From: Candidatus Zixiibacteriota bacterium
GTDB lineage: Bacteria; Zixibacteria; MSB-5A5; CAIYYT01
Length of the DNA: 46,296 nt
Reading direction: 5' to 3'
Assembly (NCBI GenBank): GCA_020853795.1
Contig: JADYYF010000156.1
Span: 1 to 46,296 of the forward strand
This document shows positions 34,923-42,881 of this stretch, one piece after another. The notes under the pieces are model-generated. The model saw only the letters and a list, made by a program, of their open reading frames with translations. It was not told where the DNA came from and did no database searches. The stretch's first letter is position 1. The number at the start of each line of letters is the position of its first letter. A program made the position numbers and the translations under genes.

Positions 34923-34940
34923 GTGATCACCGGTGATCAC
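34923..34940. promoter_or_regulatory. 18-bp perfect palindrome in the nrdJ leader region
   Basis: GTGATCACCGGTGATCAC is fully self-complementary, with arms GTGATC and GATCAC. It could be an operator for an unidentified dimeric regulator. The same arms recur in the hairpin at 35008-35029. Confidence 0.5.
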
Positions 34941-35007
34941 AACTCGGGCACAAGAACACAAAAAGTGATTCCGGACGGGATGTCCGATGAATAACATCGA
35001 AGTGGCG

Positions 35008-35029
35008 CGAGTGATCTTCCGATCACTCG
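35008..35029 (+). promoter_or_regulatory. Hairpin just upstream of the nrdJ ribosome site
   Basis: CGAGTGATC and GATCACTCG pair perfectly around a TTCC loop. It ends 21 bp before the GGGAGAG ribosome site of nrdJ. It shares GTGATC/GATCAC arms with the palindrome at 34923-34940. It may be a leader RNA structure or a second operator. Confidence 0.45.
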
Positions 35030-35062
35030 AGTGGGGATAATCTACTTTTAGGGAGAGCTGTT

Positions 35063-37399
35063 ATGCAGGGATCAGAGAAGAAAGCGTTGACCGAAAACGC
35101 CCTGCGCGTCTTGGAAAGGCGCTATTTGGCCAAGGATGACCACGGGAATGTGATCGAATCACCCGATCAACTCTTCCGACGTGTGGCAACGGCGGTCGCA
35201 CAGTCGGACCGGAACTACGGTGCGACCGACGAGCAAATTCAGGAAACGGCCGAAACCTTCTACCGCATGATTTCGAGTCTCGACTTCATGCCCAACTCGC
35301 CGACGCTGATGAACGCCGGGAGGCCGCTCGGGCAATTGTCGGCCTGCTTCGTTCTGCCGGTCGGCGACTCGATGGAAGAGATTTTCGAAACGATTAAGCA
35401 TGCGGCCCTGATTCACAAGTCGGGCGGCGGCACCGGATTCTCGTTCTCGCGGTTGCGCCCGCGCAACTCGATGGTTGCTTCGACCTCGGGCGTGGCCTCG
35501 GGACCGGTTTCCTTCATGAAGGTGTTCAATGCCGCCACCGAAGCGGTCAAACAGGGCGGCACGCGCCGCGGCGCCAATATGGGGATACTGCGTGTCGATC
35601 ATCCCGATATCGAGGAATTCGTCTCCTGCAAAGACGACCTTGCGCAGGTTACCAACTTCAACATCTCGGTGGCGATCACCGATGAGTTCATGCGGGCCGT
35701 CAAGGAGAACCGGGATTACGCGCTGCTCAACCCGCGCACCGGCGAGCCGTACACGGTCAACGGCAAGACCGTCACCAAGTACGCGCCGAAGATCTTCAAC
35801 GATATCATTCAGCACGCCTGGCAGACCGGCGAGCCGGGGATCGTCTATATCGACCGGATGAACGCCCTCTCGCCGAACCCCGGGTACGAGGTCATCGAGG
35901 CCACTAATCCCTGCGGCGAACAGCCGTTGCCGCCGTACGATTCCTGCAATCTCGGCTCGATCAATCTGGGCGCAATGGTGATGACGGAAGTACCGCGCGA
36001 CTACAATCCCAAGGTTGACCCGGCGCGCGGCATCGACTGGGATCGGTTCCGCAAGCTGATCCAGGACTGCGTGCACTTCCTCGACAACATCATCGACGCC
36101 AACAAATATCCGATTCCCGAAATCGAAGACCAGACCCGCCGCAATCGTCGTATCGGGCTCGGCGTGATGGGCTGGGCGGATATGCTGATCAAGTTGCGTG
36201 TGCCGTACAACAGCGAGAAGGCGTTTGAACTGGGTGAGCGCGTGATGGAATTCATCAACAATGAAGGCCACATGTACTCCTCCGAGTTGGCGCGCCTGCG
36301 CGGCAAGTTCCCGAACTGGGAACATTCGCGCTTTGCCGCCGAGGGCGTGATCATGCGCAACGCCACTGTGACCACGATCGCGCCGACCGGCACGATCTCG
36401 ATCATCGCGGGCTGTTCGTCGGGGATTGAACCGTATTACGCGATTTCCTTCGTCCGCAACGTTATGGACAATACCAAGCTGGTTGATGTCAACCCGCTCT
36501 TCGAAGAGATCGCTCGTAAGCGCGGCTTTTATACCCAGGAACTGATGGAGAAGATCGCCAACGACAATTCCGTTCAGGGCTTCGACGATATCCCCGGCGA
36601 TGTGAAAGAGCTCTTCATGACCGCCGCCGACGTCACGCCGTTCCAGCATATTCGGATGCAGGCGGTCTTCCAGAAGAACTGCGATTCGTCGGTCTCCAAG
36701 ACGATCAACATGGACAACTCCGCGACGCAGCAGGATGTCTACGACGCCTACTGGTACGCCTACGAACTCGGCTGCAAGGGCGTGACGATCTATCGCGACG
36801 GTTCGCGGCCGATGCAGGTGCTTTCTACCGGTAAGACCAAGGACCCGAATGCGGCCAAGGAAGAGCCGAAGGTCGAAGCTGCCGCCCCGACTGCCGCCGC
36901 GGCTCCGGCCACACCGACGACTCCGGCGGTCGAATCGGCCGCGCCGGCACACGCCGAGGTGCAGGATCGTCCCGATGTTTTGACCGGCATCACCGAGCGC
37001 ATCCGCACCGGCTACGGCAATCTCTACATCACGATCAACGAGCACAACGGCAAGCCGTTCGAGGTGTTTGCGCAGATCGGCAAGTCGGGCTGGTCGACGA
37101 TGGCCGACACCGAGGCGATCTGCCGCATGATTTCGCTGGCGCTGCGTTCCGGCGTGCCGGTGAGCGCGATCATCGAGCAATTGGCCGGCATCGGCGGAGA
37201 ATCGCCGCTGTATCAGAACGGCGAATTGATCAAGTCGATTCCCGATGCGATCGGCATTGTGCTGAAGAAGCATTTCGGCAACGGCAAGGACGTGCAGCGC
37301 AAGTCGACCTATCACGAGGTCTGCCCCGACTGCGGGACCAAGCTGGAGCACGATTCCGGGTGCGTCACGTGTCGCGGCTGCGGCTATAACAAGTGTTAG
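35063..37399 (+). CDS. nrdJ: Adenosylcobalamin-dependent (class II) ribonucleotide reductase
   Basis: The 778-aa enzyme reduces ribonucleotides using adenosylcobalamin and works with or without oxygen. Motifs: PNSPTLMNAGRPLGQLSACF (with a redox Cys), SGGGTGFSFSRLRP, TNPCGEQPLPPYDSCNLGS (active-site Asn, Cys and Glu), and TTIAPTGTISIIAGCSSGIE. From about residue 595 an Ala/Pro-rich linker of about 35 residues leads to a TSCPD-type C-terminal domain. The end is a Cys-rich zinc or redox tail (CPDCG, then CVTCRGCGYNKC), expected to re-reduce the active site. ATG at 35063 follows GGGAGAGCTGTT. NrdR-like boxes lie about 200 bp upstream. Confidence 0.96.
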   Translation: MQGSEKKALTENALRVLERRYLAKDDHGNVIESPDQLFRRVATAVAQSDRNYGATDEQIQETAETFYRMISSLDFMPNSPTLMNAGRPLGQLSACFVLPVGDSMEEIFETIKHAALIHKSGGGTGFSFSRLRPRNSMVASTSGVASGPVSFMKVFNAATEAVKQGGTRRGANMGILRVDHPDIEEFVSCKDDLAQVTNFNISVAITDEFMRAVKENRDYALLNPRTGEPYTVNGKTVTKYAPKIFNDIIQHAWQTGEPGIVYIDRMNALSPNPGYEVIEATNPCGEQPLPPYDSCNLGSINLGAMVMTEVPRDYNPKVDPARGIDWDRFRKLIQDCVHFLDNIIDANKYPIPEIEDQTRRNRRIGLGVMGWADMLIKLRVPYNSEKAFELGERVMEFINNEGHMYSSELARLRGKFPNWEHSRFAAEGVIMRNATVTTIAPTGTISIIAGCSSGIEPYYAISFVRNVMDNTKLVDVNPLFEEIARKRGFYTQELMEKIANDNSVQGFDDIPGDVKELFMTAADVTPFQHIRMQAVFQKNCDSSVSKTINMDNSATQQDVYDAYWYAYELGCKGVTIYRDGSRPMQVLSTGKTKDPNAAKEEPKVEAAAPTAAAAPATPTTPAVESAAPAHAEVQDRPDVLTGITERIRTGYGNLYITINEHNGKPFEVFAQIGKSGWSTMADTEAICRMISLALRSGVPVSAIIEQLAGIGGESPLYQNGELIKSIPDAIGIVLKKHFGNGKDVQRKSTYHEVCPDCGTKLEHDSGCVTCRGCGYNKC

Positions 37400-37425
37400 T
37401 AGGTCAGGATCCCCGCGATCCTGAC
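37399..37425 (+). repeat. REP-like palindrome, copy 1
   Basis: A GTAG head is followed by the hairpin GTCAGGATC-CCCGC-GATCCTGAC. An identical 27-bp copy sits at 43967-43993, also directly after a plus-strand gene. The first base overlaps the last base of the nrdJ stop. Confidence 0.72.
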
Positions 37426-37436
37426 ACTTGATCGTT

Positions 37437-37492
37437 GTGCCGGGTCTTGATCCTGGCCCAGCGCCAGCGCGGACACGGTTGTGACCCGGCAC
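37437..37492 (+). terminator. Structured inverted repeat, probable terminator of nrdJ
   Basis: GTGCCGGGTC (37437-37446) pairs perfectly with GACCCGGCAC (37483-37492) around a 36-nt loop that itself can pair (CTGGC/GCCAG). TCTTAAG follows. It is plausibly the nrdJ transcript end. Confidence 0.45.
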
Positions 37493-37709
37493 TCTTAAGC
37501 CGATTCGGAAGACATGCTGCCTGAAGGCGGGGCGGTCGGTCTCAACACCGACTCTGATATTAATCGTATGAGGGCGAGGAGCAATCCTTGCCCTTTGATT
37601 TTCTCGTCAGAGCGATTTCCCCCTGCCGCGTTAGAAGCTCACCGCCGCGCACAAAAATGTGCTCTCTTGCTGCTGCTTCAAAGCGACGTGCAATTTGGCG
37701 TTGTAGTCC

Positions 37710-37789
37710 GTAGGTCCGAACCCCCGTGGTTCGGACGGTATCGAGTTACGCCAGGGGATTCTGTCCGAAGCGCAGGGCTTCGGACCTAC
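37710..37789. repeat. Inverted REP pair (REPIN/BIME-like), 80 bp
   Basis: Two 27-bp palindromes face each other (37710-37736 and 37763-37789) with a 26-bp spacer. The element starts GTAGGTCCGAA and ends TTCGGACCTAC, so the 11-bp ends are inverted repeats. Arms are CGAAC/GTTCG and CGAAG/CTTCG, differing from copy 1 (AGGAT/ATCCT) while pairing is kept. The right edge abuts a truncated dockerin gene. Confidence 0.72.
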
Positions 37790-37964
37790 ATACTATATCT
37801 TCGCCGGTGGGCCCGCGCCGGTGCCGTGTCAGGCCGGTGATGTTGATTGCAGTGGGATCGTCAACATCTCTGACGCTGTTTCCCTTATCAATTTCATCTT
37901 TGTGAGCGGTCCATCGCCGTGTCTTCCGGATCCATCGACACCAGCTCCCATTTGTGGCAAATAG
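37790..37964 (+). pseudogene. Truncated C-terminal dockerin fragment of a lost secreted protein
   Basis: Read in frame from 37791, the sequence gives YYIFAGGPAPVPCQAGDVDC, then SGIVNISDAVSLINFIF, VSGPSPCLPDP and a TAG at 37962. This is the last one and a half dockerin repeats, like those in the S8 and M1 peptidases nearby. Upstream coding sequence is replaced by the REPIN element, and no start codon or ribosome site exists. A remnant of an exported protein gene. Confidence 0.75.
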
Positions 37965-37990
37965 CCACCATAATAGCACCACACCAGTGA

Positions 37991-38023
37991 CAGCGGCCGA
38001 TAGTCAACAACTATCGGCCGCTG
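37991..38023. terminator. 13-bp-stem hairpin between convergent genes
   Basis: CAGCGGCCGATAG pairs perfectly with CTATCGGCCGCTG around a 7-nt loop. It lies between the dockerin remnant (plus) and the end of the M1 peptidase gene (minus). No U-tract is present on either side. Confidence 0.55.
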
Positions 38024-38095
38024 TGATAGGCATTCGTTGTCCCCTCTCCCTCACGTCCGTCTCAAACCCACTTCCAACAATGCTCTCCGAATCGC

Positions 38096-40327
38096 TCACC
38101 GACACGGCCCCGGCCCCAAATCAAACAGATACAAGATCAAGTGCACCGCATCCGAGATGTTTACAAATCCGCTGCAATCCAAATCTCCGGCTGCCGGCGG
38201 ATTCGGCGCCGGGCCGCTGGCGAAGATGTAATTCACCAGATACACGGCATCGGTCAGCGCGATGCGGCCGTCGCAGTCGCAGTCGCCGACGTGCACCGTC
38301 GGATTGATCTTCAACGCGAACCCAAATACGTCGCCAGCTGGCGGCGTGCTCGCGTCGGTCAGTTGGATGGTGAAGTAGAAGGTCGCCGGATAGGTCGGCA
38401 CGCCTTCGATGATGCCCTGCTCGCCGCCGGTGAAGTTCAGGCCGTAGGGAATATCGCCGCCGAGGAAAGTCCAGTTGTACGGCGGGACCCCTCCCAGCGC
38501 CGCCAACTCGCAGTAGTACGGCTTGGTCTCTTCGCCTGCCGGCAGATCACGCGAGACGATTGTCAGCGCAAACGGCTGTTCGCTGAAACCTTTGAGAATC
38601 CAGTTGAGCGGATCGAAGTGCACCTCCGCGACGTTCTGCGCAAACTCGCGCTGGTAGAGCATGAACGCCCGGTCGTTCCAGAGCGTGTCATAGATCTCGC
38701 TGTCGTCGTCGAGCCGATACATCACCTGGATCGGCATGGCGAACACCTCGAACTCCGTCTGCACCTGCTTGATGATTAGATCGAGCCGATACCCGCCTTC
38801 CCCACTCGGCACGCTCTGCCACATGTATTCATATTGCGGATTGCCGTAGCCATAGACCCATTCGCTGAAGAACCAGTCCAGATCCTGCCCCGAAGATTGC
38901 TCCATGTAGTACTGGAAGTCCTCCGTCACGGCGGTGCCGTACTTGAGCGGCGAAGCGCCGTAATTGCGCAAGCCCGTGAAGAAGGCCTCGTCGCCGATCA
39001 CTCCGCGCAACATATGCAGCACCCACCCGCCTTTGTCGTAGACAATAATATCGAGGATATTCCAGGCATAAGTCGTGTCGCGCACGTAGATTGACCCCGG
39101 TCCATAGTATTCGATCGCGTTCATGTAGCTGTGCAGCGCGTCGGTCCCGAGCATCGCCTCCACCATCAGCGCCTCGGAGTAGGTGGCGAATCCCTCGTTC
39201 AGCCAGATGTGATGCCAGTCGCGGCAGGTGATCATATCCCCCCACCACTGGTGCGACAACTCGTGCACGATCGTCATGACGTTTTCCGACATTCCCGGCG
39301 ACATCGAAGTATTGGTCTGGTGCTCCATCGCGCCACCCCAGGTGAAGTTCGACATCGCGTACTTTTCATTGGGGAACGGGTAGCGGCCGAAGATGCGCGA
39401 CAGGGTGTCGATCGCCGGCACGGTAAACGCGTAGGCATCGGCAATCTGCGGCACCAGGCCGGGATACACCCAGTAGTCCACCGGCAGCGAGTCGGTCGGC
39501 GTCCTCTGCGCCCACTCGCGCCAATGGGTGAATTCCGCGATGGCTACGCTCACCAGGTACGTTGCGATCGGATAGCGCACCGACCAGTGCGTCGTGCGGA
39601 AACCGTCGCCGTGGTCGACATCGCTGATCAGATTGCCGTTCGAGGAGCAAAATAGATTCGCAGGATAAGTGATGTAGATATCCAGCGAATCGGCTTTGTC
39701 GTTGGGATAGTCCTTACACGGCCACCACGCGCAAGCGTAAAACGGCTCCGACAGGTTGCCGATGACGGGCTGGCCGTCATACTCGTCGAAAAATAATGCG
39801 GCCCACGCCAGTTGTTCTTCGACCCCGTGGTGAAACACCTGCGTCTGGAACACTTCTCCCGGCGCGTACGTGCGCCCGAGGTCAATATGCAACAGGCGCG
39901 AGTCAGTCCACCAACTGGCCGGCTCGCCGTTGAGCTTAATCGAATCGACGTTGACAATCCAGTAGCAGTCGATCTGACAGACCGCCAGCGGCGCAACGAC
40001 CTCTGCGGTCATGGTCACGTTACCACTGACGATCGCATTGGCCCGGTCAAACTTCATCTCCAGCCGGTAATAGTTGACATCATACTTCTCCTGCAGCGGT
40101 GTCCCGCCGCGCGGTCTGGCCGCGCCCACGTCGAGCGCCGTCACCAGTTGCCTGGCCCTGCCCTGTCGGCAGGCCTCGTGCGCCGCCTTCGAATCGCGAA
40201 TCACCTGATCGATCGGAGGAAAGTCAGCGGCGGCGAGCGTGGGATAGACGAATAAACACAGCAACGAAAAGAGCAGCGCAACTCGCGCAGGCGCGAGTCG
40301 CATCCGGGCGCATGTTCCAGCGCGCAT
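38096..40327 (-). CDS. Secreted M1-family metallopeptidase with dockerin repeats
   Basis: The 743-aa protein begins at ATG 40327 after GGGAGGGGCCT (MRAGTCARM). A signal peptide covers residues about 9-33. The gluzincin aminopeptidase core has GGAMEH and the zinc site HELSH (H355, E356, H359) with E378, the expected HExxHx18E. An Ig-like putative binding domain follows (about residues 580-670: CELAALGGVPPYNWTF, then GLNFTGGEQGIIEGVP). Two dockerin repeats end the protein (GDCDCDGRIALTDAVYLVNY and GDLDCSGFVNISDAVHLILY). It should digest peptides outside the cytoplasm. It is monocistronic, with a hairpin at 37991-38023 downstream. Confidence 0.93.
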   Translation of the reverse strand: MRAGTCARMRLAPARVALLFSLLCLFVYPTLAAADFPPIDQVIRDSKAAHEACRQGRARQLVTALDVGAARPRGGTPLQEKYDVNYYRLEMKFDRANAIVSGNVTMTAEVVAPLAVCQIDCYWIVNVDSIKLNGEPASWWTDSRLLHIDLGRTYAPGEVFQTQVFHHGVEEQLAWAALFFDEYDGQPVIGNLSEPFYACAWWPCKDYPNDKADSLDIYITYPANLFCSSNGNLISDVDHGDGFRTTHWSVRYPIATYLVSVAIAEFTHWREWAQRTPTDSLPVDYWVYPGLVPQIADAYAFTVPAIDTLSRIFGRYPFPNEKYAMSNFTWGGAMEHQTNTSMSPGMSENVMTIVHELSHQWWGDMITCRDWHHIWLNEGFATYSEALMVEAMLGTDALHSYMNAIEYYGPGSIYVRDTTYAWNILDIIVYDKGGWVLHMLRGVIGDEAFFTGLRNYGASPLKYGTAVTEDFQYYMEQSSGQDLDWFFSEWVYGYGNPQYEYMWQSVPSGEGGYRLDLIIKQVQTEFEVFAMPIQVMYRLDDDSEIYDTLWNDRAFMLYQREFAQNVAEVHFDPLNWILKGFSEQPFALTIVSRDLPAGEETKPYYCELAALGGVPPYNWTFLGGDIPYGLNFTGGEQGIIEGVPTYPATFYFTIQLTDASTPPAGDVFGFALKINPTVHVGDCDCDGRIALTDAVYLVNYIFASGPAPNPPAAGDLDCSGFVNISDAVHLILYLFDLGPGPCR

Positions 40328-40632
40328 AGGCCCCTCCCATGGGTCTGAGGTTGGCGTGCCGACGCTGGCGTGCAGCATCGGAGCATCAATTGACGATTAC
40401 GCTTCCGCCGCAGCCGCGCCGGTGCAACCGGCGCGGCGAACACGGATGACGTTGTCTATATCGGATATTTACGATGTTGCGGACGCGAAGTTGTCCCGAT
40501 CTGAAACACTGGTCCCAACTTACAAAACCTGAACTGTGCACATTCCGGGACAATTGCCGATAACTCAAGGTGACTAAGTCCGTTCGCGTGTGACCGGGGG
40601 CGGCAGACGCGGTGGTCTAACTGATTGGAGCT
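40328..40632. other. Divergent intergenic region with a 10-bp-stem hairpin
   Basis: This 305-bp region separates the M1 peptidase and the Roadblock pair. CCGCGCCGGT (40414-40423) pairs with ACCGGCGCGG (40427-40436) around a 3-nt GCA turn. I see no certain promoter, only AT-rich sequence around 40452-40475. Confidence 0.5.
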
Positions 40633-41256
40633 ATGGGAACTTTCATTCCGGCCGGCCGACTTTCCGCCGTCAAGTACGGCGATCAGCGCATCGAGATTCA
40701 AACGGAGTTTTCCAAGTATCCGGAGCCCCGGATTGCCACTTCCGTCAGCCTCGCCGGGCAGGTCATCCATAAGATCCAGAAGCTCTGGGGCAAGCCGATT
40801 GACTCGATCGACGAGATGCGGGTGGTCGAGGAGATCATCAACAAGCAGCATAATGAAGTCACGGCGCTGATCCACGAGCACGCCCATACGCTCGTCGAGC
40901 AGGTGCAGGCGCAGCGCAACCGGCCCGGGGGCGAACAAATTCTTGATCAGGTCGGCAAGGTCGAGCACGTGCAGTCGGCCTTCATCTTGACCTCCGAGGG
41001 CAAGCTGGTGGCACGGCAGAAGATCACGAAGGAGGCCGAGATCGTCGCCGCCATGATCGCCAGCCTGACGGAGATCCTGTTCGACATCGGCCGCACGATG
41101 AATCTCGGCGACTGCGAAGACTGCGTGCTCAATCTCGGCTCGCACGACCTGTTGCTGCTGCCGTTCCAGGGCGGCTACCTGGCGGTGCTGGTTGACACCA
41201 AAGTGCGCAAGCGCGAGGTGCTCGAACAACTCTGGAAGATCGCGAGGGCGGCATGA
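40633..41256 (+). CDS. Roadblock/LC7-like protein with N-terminal extension
   Basis: The 207-aa cytoplasmic protein has a C-terminal Roadblock/LC7-like domain (about residues 103-207): SAFILTSEGKLVARQKI, then LTEILFDIGRTM and LLLLPFQGGYLAVLVD. The N-terminal 100 residues are partly helical (MRVVEEIINKQHNEVTALI). Roadblock proteins commonly regulate MglA-like small GTPases, but no GTPase is encoded nearby. ATG at 40633; GGAG lies only 2 nt before it. The stop overlaps the next gene by 4 bp (ATGA), so the two are coupled. Family assignment rests on pattern only. Confidence 0.72.
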   Translation: MGTFIPAGRLSAVKYGDQRIEIQTEFSKYPEPRIATSVSLAGQVIHKIQKLWGKPIDSIDEMRVVEEIINKQHNEVTALIHEHAHTLVEQVQAQRNRPGGEQILDQVGKVEHVQSAFILTSEGKLVARQKITKEAEIVAAMIASLTEILFDIGRTMNLGDCEDCVLNLGSHDLLLLPFQGGYLAVLVDTKVRKREVLEQLWKIARAA

Positions 41257-41999
41257 GAAAAGTGATCGAGGCGATCCGCGGCGTGATGGGCGTTTCCGGC
41301 GTGGTGTTGTGGGAACGCGAAGCGAACGCATTCCACAAGCTCCTACCGGCGCGGTTAACGGCGGCCGACACGGAGAGTATCTGCGGGCAGTTAGTCAAGT
41401 TCGGCCAACTGGCGGGCAAAGTGCGTGAAGTGAAAGCCCGCTTCAAGTCGGGCTGGTTGTGGATTCATTGCAGCCCCAAATTCGCGCTGGCGGTGATTGC
41501 CAAGCCCGACCTCAACACGACCACGCTCAATCTCGTCATGAAATCGTCGCTGTCAACGCTGGAATCGCAAGTCCGTACGCCGGCGCCGCAGCCAACTGTG
41601 CTGCAATATGTGGAATTCACCCCGGATCATGTCGTGGCGATCTCGCGCGCAATCAATCTTGCCCTCGGCCACTTCCAGGGACAGGTCTCACGCTTTGAAA
41701 TCGCCGAAGTTCTGCGCCAGGCGAAGACGCAGTTGCTGGAAGACTACCCCGTGCTCAAGCACTTCACCGTCGATGCCAACGGCGGCATTATCGTGATCAA
41801 GGGTGCGGAGAAACACATGGATGCAGACGCGGTGCCCGCAGCGGCGCAACTGGTCGCCAATTTTGTGCGGTTGATCGGGGCGAGGACCTCGACCATCGGC
41901 TTTGACATCGAGAAGCTCACCCTCGGACTGCACCAGATGTTGGCCGAGATCGGCTTCTACAACTACTTCGCCTCCGCCCGTCGTTACGTCCCCAAGTAG
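41253..41999 (+). CDS. Partner of the Roadblock-like protein, 248 aa
   Basis: ATG at 41253 overlaps the preceding gene. The N-terminal half (1-105) looks like a second Roadblock-type alpha/beta domain (VSGVVLWEREANAFHKLLP, then SGWLWIHCSPKFALAVIAKP). A separate C-terminal domain (about 118-248) contains FTPDHVVAISRAINLALGHF, then EIAEVLRQAKTQLLEDYPVL and a final Tyr-rich end. No family is recognised for the second domain. There is no signal peptide or membrane helix. It probably forms a complex with the upstream product, acting as a cytoplasmic scaffold. Confidence 0.75.
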   Translation: MRKVIEAIRGVMGVSGVVLWEREANAFHKLLPARLTAADTESICGQLVKFGQLAGKVREVKARFKSGWLWIHCSPKFALAVIAKPDLNTTTLNLVMKSSLSTLESQVRTPAPQPTVLQYVEFTPDHVVAISRAINLALGHFQGQVSRFEIAEVLRQAKTQLLEDYPVLKHFTVDANGGIIVIKGAEKHMDADAVPAAAQLVANFVRLIGARTSTIGFDIEKLTLGLHQMLAEIGFYNYFASARRYVPK

Positions 42000-42334
42000 C
42001 TGCCGGGCAAAAAAAATCGGTGAGAGAGGGGAGGCTCAATCACCTGAATGAAAATAACTCCTCAGACGATTACGCTAAAGGGTTTTTACAGCCACCACGG
42101 CTTTTTGCTCCCGCTACTCATCCTTGAGAATGAGGTCACGGCAGGACGCTCAACCATATACGGGGGCAACCTTCATAATTGAAATGTTAGAGAATTTTCA
42201 AAATCCCCTCTCTAACACCTGCCGAAATATACGTCCTCAACCCGGCTTTTCAAGAGCAAATTGACCGCCGACCGATTATTCCGCCCCCGGCACGCCGTTT
42301 GTTTCGCTTGCACTAAAATCTTGCACAAACACTG
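42000..42334. other. Intergenic region between the Roadblock pair and acpS
   Basis: This 335-bp region has the small hairpin GTTAGAGA/TCTCTAAC (42186-42193 with 42209-42216) and a weak AGCC/GGCT stem with TTTTT at about 42090-42107, possibly the end of the Roadblock transcript. No gene was seen. Confidence 0.45.
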
Positions 42335-42742
42335 GTGTCGCTCTATCTAATTGGCGTGTTGGAGAATCCCGGTCTGAACGGCAAGACGCTCGGCATTGGC
42401 GTCGATCTGATCGAAATCGAACGTATCAAGTATGCCTACCAGCGCTTCGGCGACGCGTTTCTGCAGAAAGTCTACTCCTTCGAAGAGATCGAGTTCTGTT
42501 TCATGAAGCAGAATCCCTTCCCGTCGCTGGCCGCGCGATTTGCCGCCAAGGAGGCCGGTTTCAAGGCCCTCTCGCAGGCGGGCATCCCCCCCGGCCACTG
42601 GCGTGAGTTGACCGTTACCCAGAATTCCGACGGGATTCCGCAGCTTGTCGTCCCGGGGCTGCGCAATATGATCGTGCACTTATCTCTCAGCCATACCAGC
42701 ACGCTGGCGATTGCGACGGTGGTGATTGAGCGCACACACTAA
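42335..42742 (+). CDS. acpS: Holo-[acyl-carrier-protein] synthase
   Basis: The 135-aa AcpS transfers phosphopantetheine from CoA to ACP. Metal and catalytic motifs are present: GIGVDLIEIERIKYAYQRFG with the Asp, and FAAKEAGFKAL with the Glu. The C-terminal LSLSHTSTLAIATVV is typical. The N-terminus up to about residue 18 is longer than usual. GTG at 42335 is listed; a later start (GTG at 42356, or a codon just before NGKTLGIGVD) would match the family better, and GGAG at 42361 might serve it. CoA comes from the panBCD pathway encoded earlier in the window. Confidence 0.92.
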   Translation: MSLYLIGVLENPGLNGKTLGIGVDLIEIERIKYAYQRFGDAFLQKVYSFEEIEFCFMKQNPFPSLAARFAAKEAGFKALSQAGIPPGHWRELTVTQNSDGIPQLVVPGLRNMIVHLSLSHTSTLAIATVVIERTH

Positions 42743-42881
42743 ACAAAGTCGTATCTGGACTCTAAACTGGCGAAGCATTACATTAAAATATCGAGCGGCC
42801 GGCCGCCCAGCGGATGGGCAGCGCGTTGCGGCCGCGCGGCAACTGATTCAAATCTGATCGCAGTCATAGCGGAGGTTGATC

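Larger units (their letters stand above)
34518..35062. other. Divergent regulatory region between the aldolase operon and nrdJ
   Basis: This 545-bp region is partly AT-rich. It contains the operon promoter (34538-34567), NrdR-like boxes (34818-34863), an 18-bp perfect palindrome (34923-34940) and a 9-bp-stem hairpin (35008-35029). A 135-codon open frame exists (34587-34994) but it crosses all these sites and looks non-coding. Confidence 0.6.
37400..38095. other. Intergenic region with REP-like palindromes, hairpins and a gene remnant
   Basis: This is 696 bp between nrdJ and the M1 peptidase gene. In order it holds a REP-like palindrome (37399-37425), a structured inverted repeat (37437-37492), an inverted REP pair (37710-37789), a truncated dockerin fragment (37790-37964) and a 13-bp-stem hairpin (37991-38023). 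Between 37493 and 37709 I see nothing recognisable. Confidence 0.6.

Noticed and set aside
34587-34994. 135-codon plus-strand frame before nrdJ
   Set aside because: It crosses NrdR-like boxes and the palindrome, is AT-rich in part, has no ribosome site and no family resemblance.
34870-35062. Cobalamin riboswitch upstream of B12-dependent nrdJ
   Set aside because: No B12-box-like conserved sequence was seen and the leader hairpin is too simple.
35159-37492. 777-codon open frame on the minus strand
   Set aside because: Exact antisense overlap of nrdJ, a clear enzyme; caused by high GC codon bias.
37514-37840. 108-codon plus-strand frame as a gene
   Set aside because: It spans the inverted REP pair, has no ribosome site and is in a different frame from the dockerin remnant.
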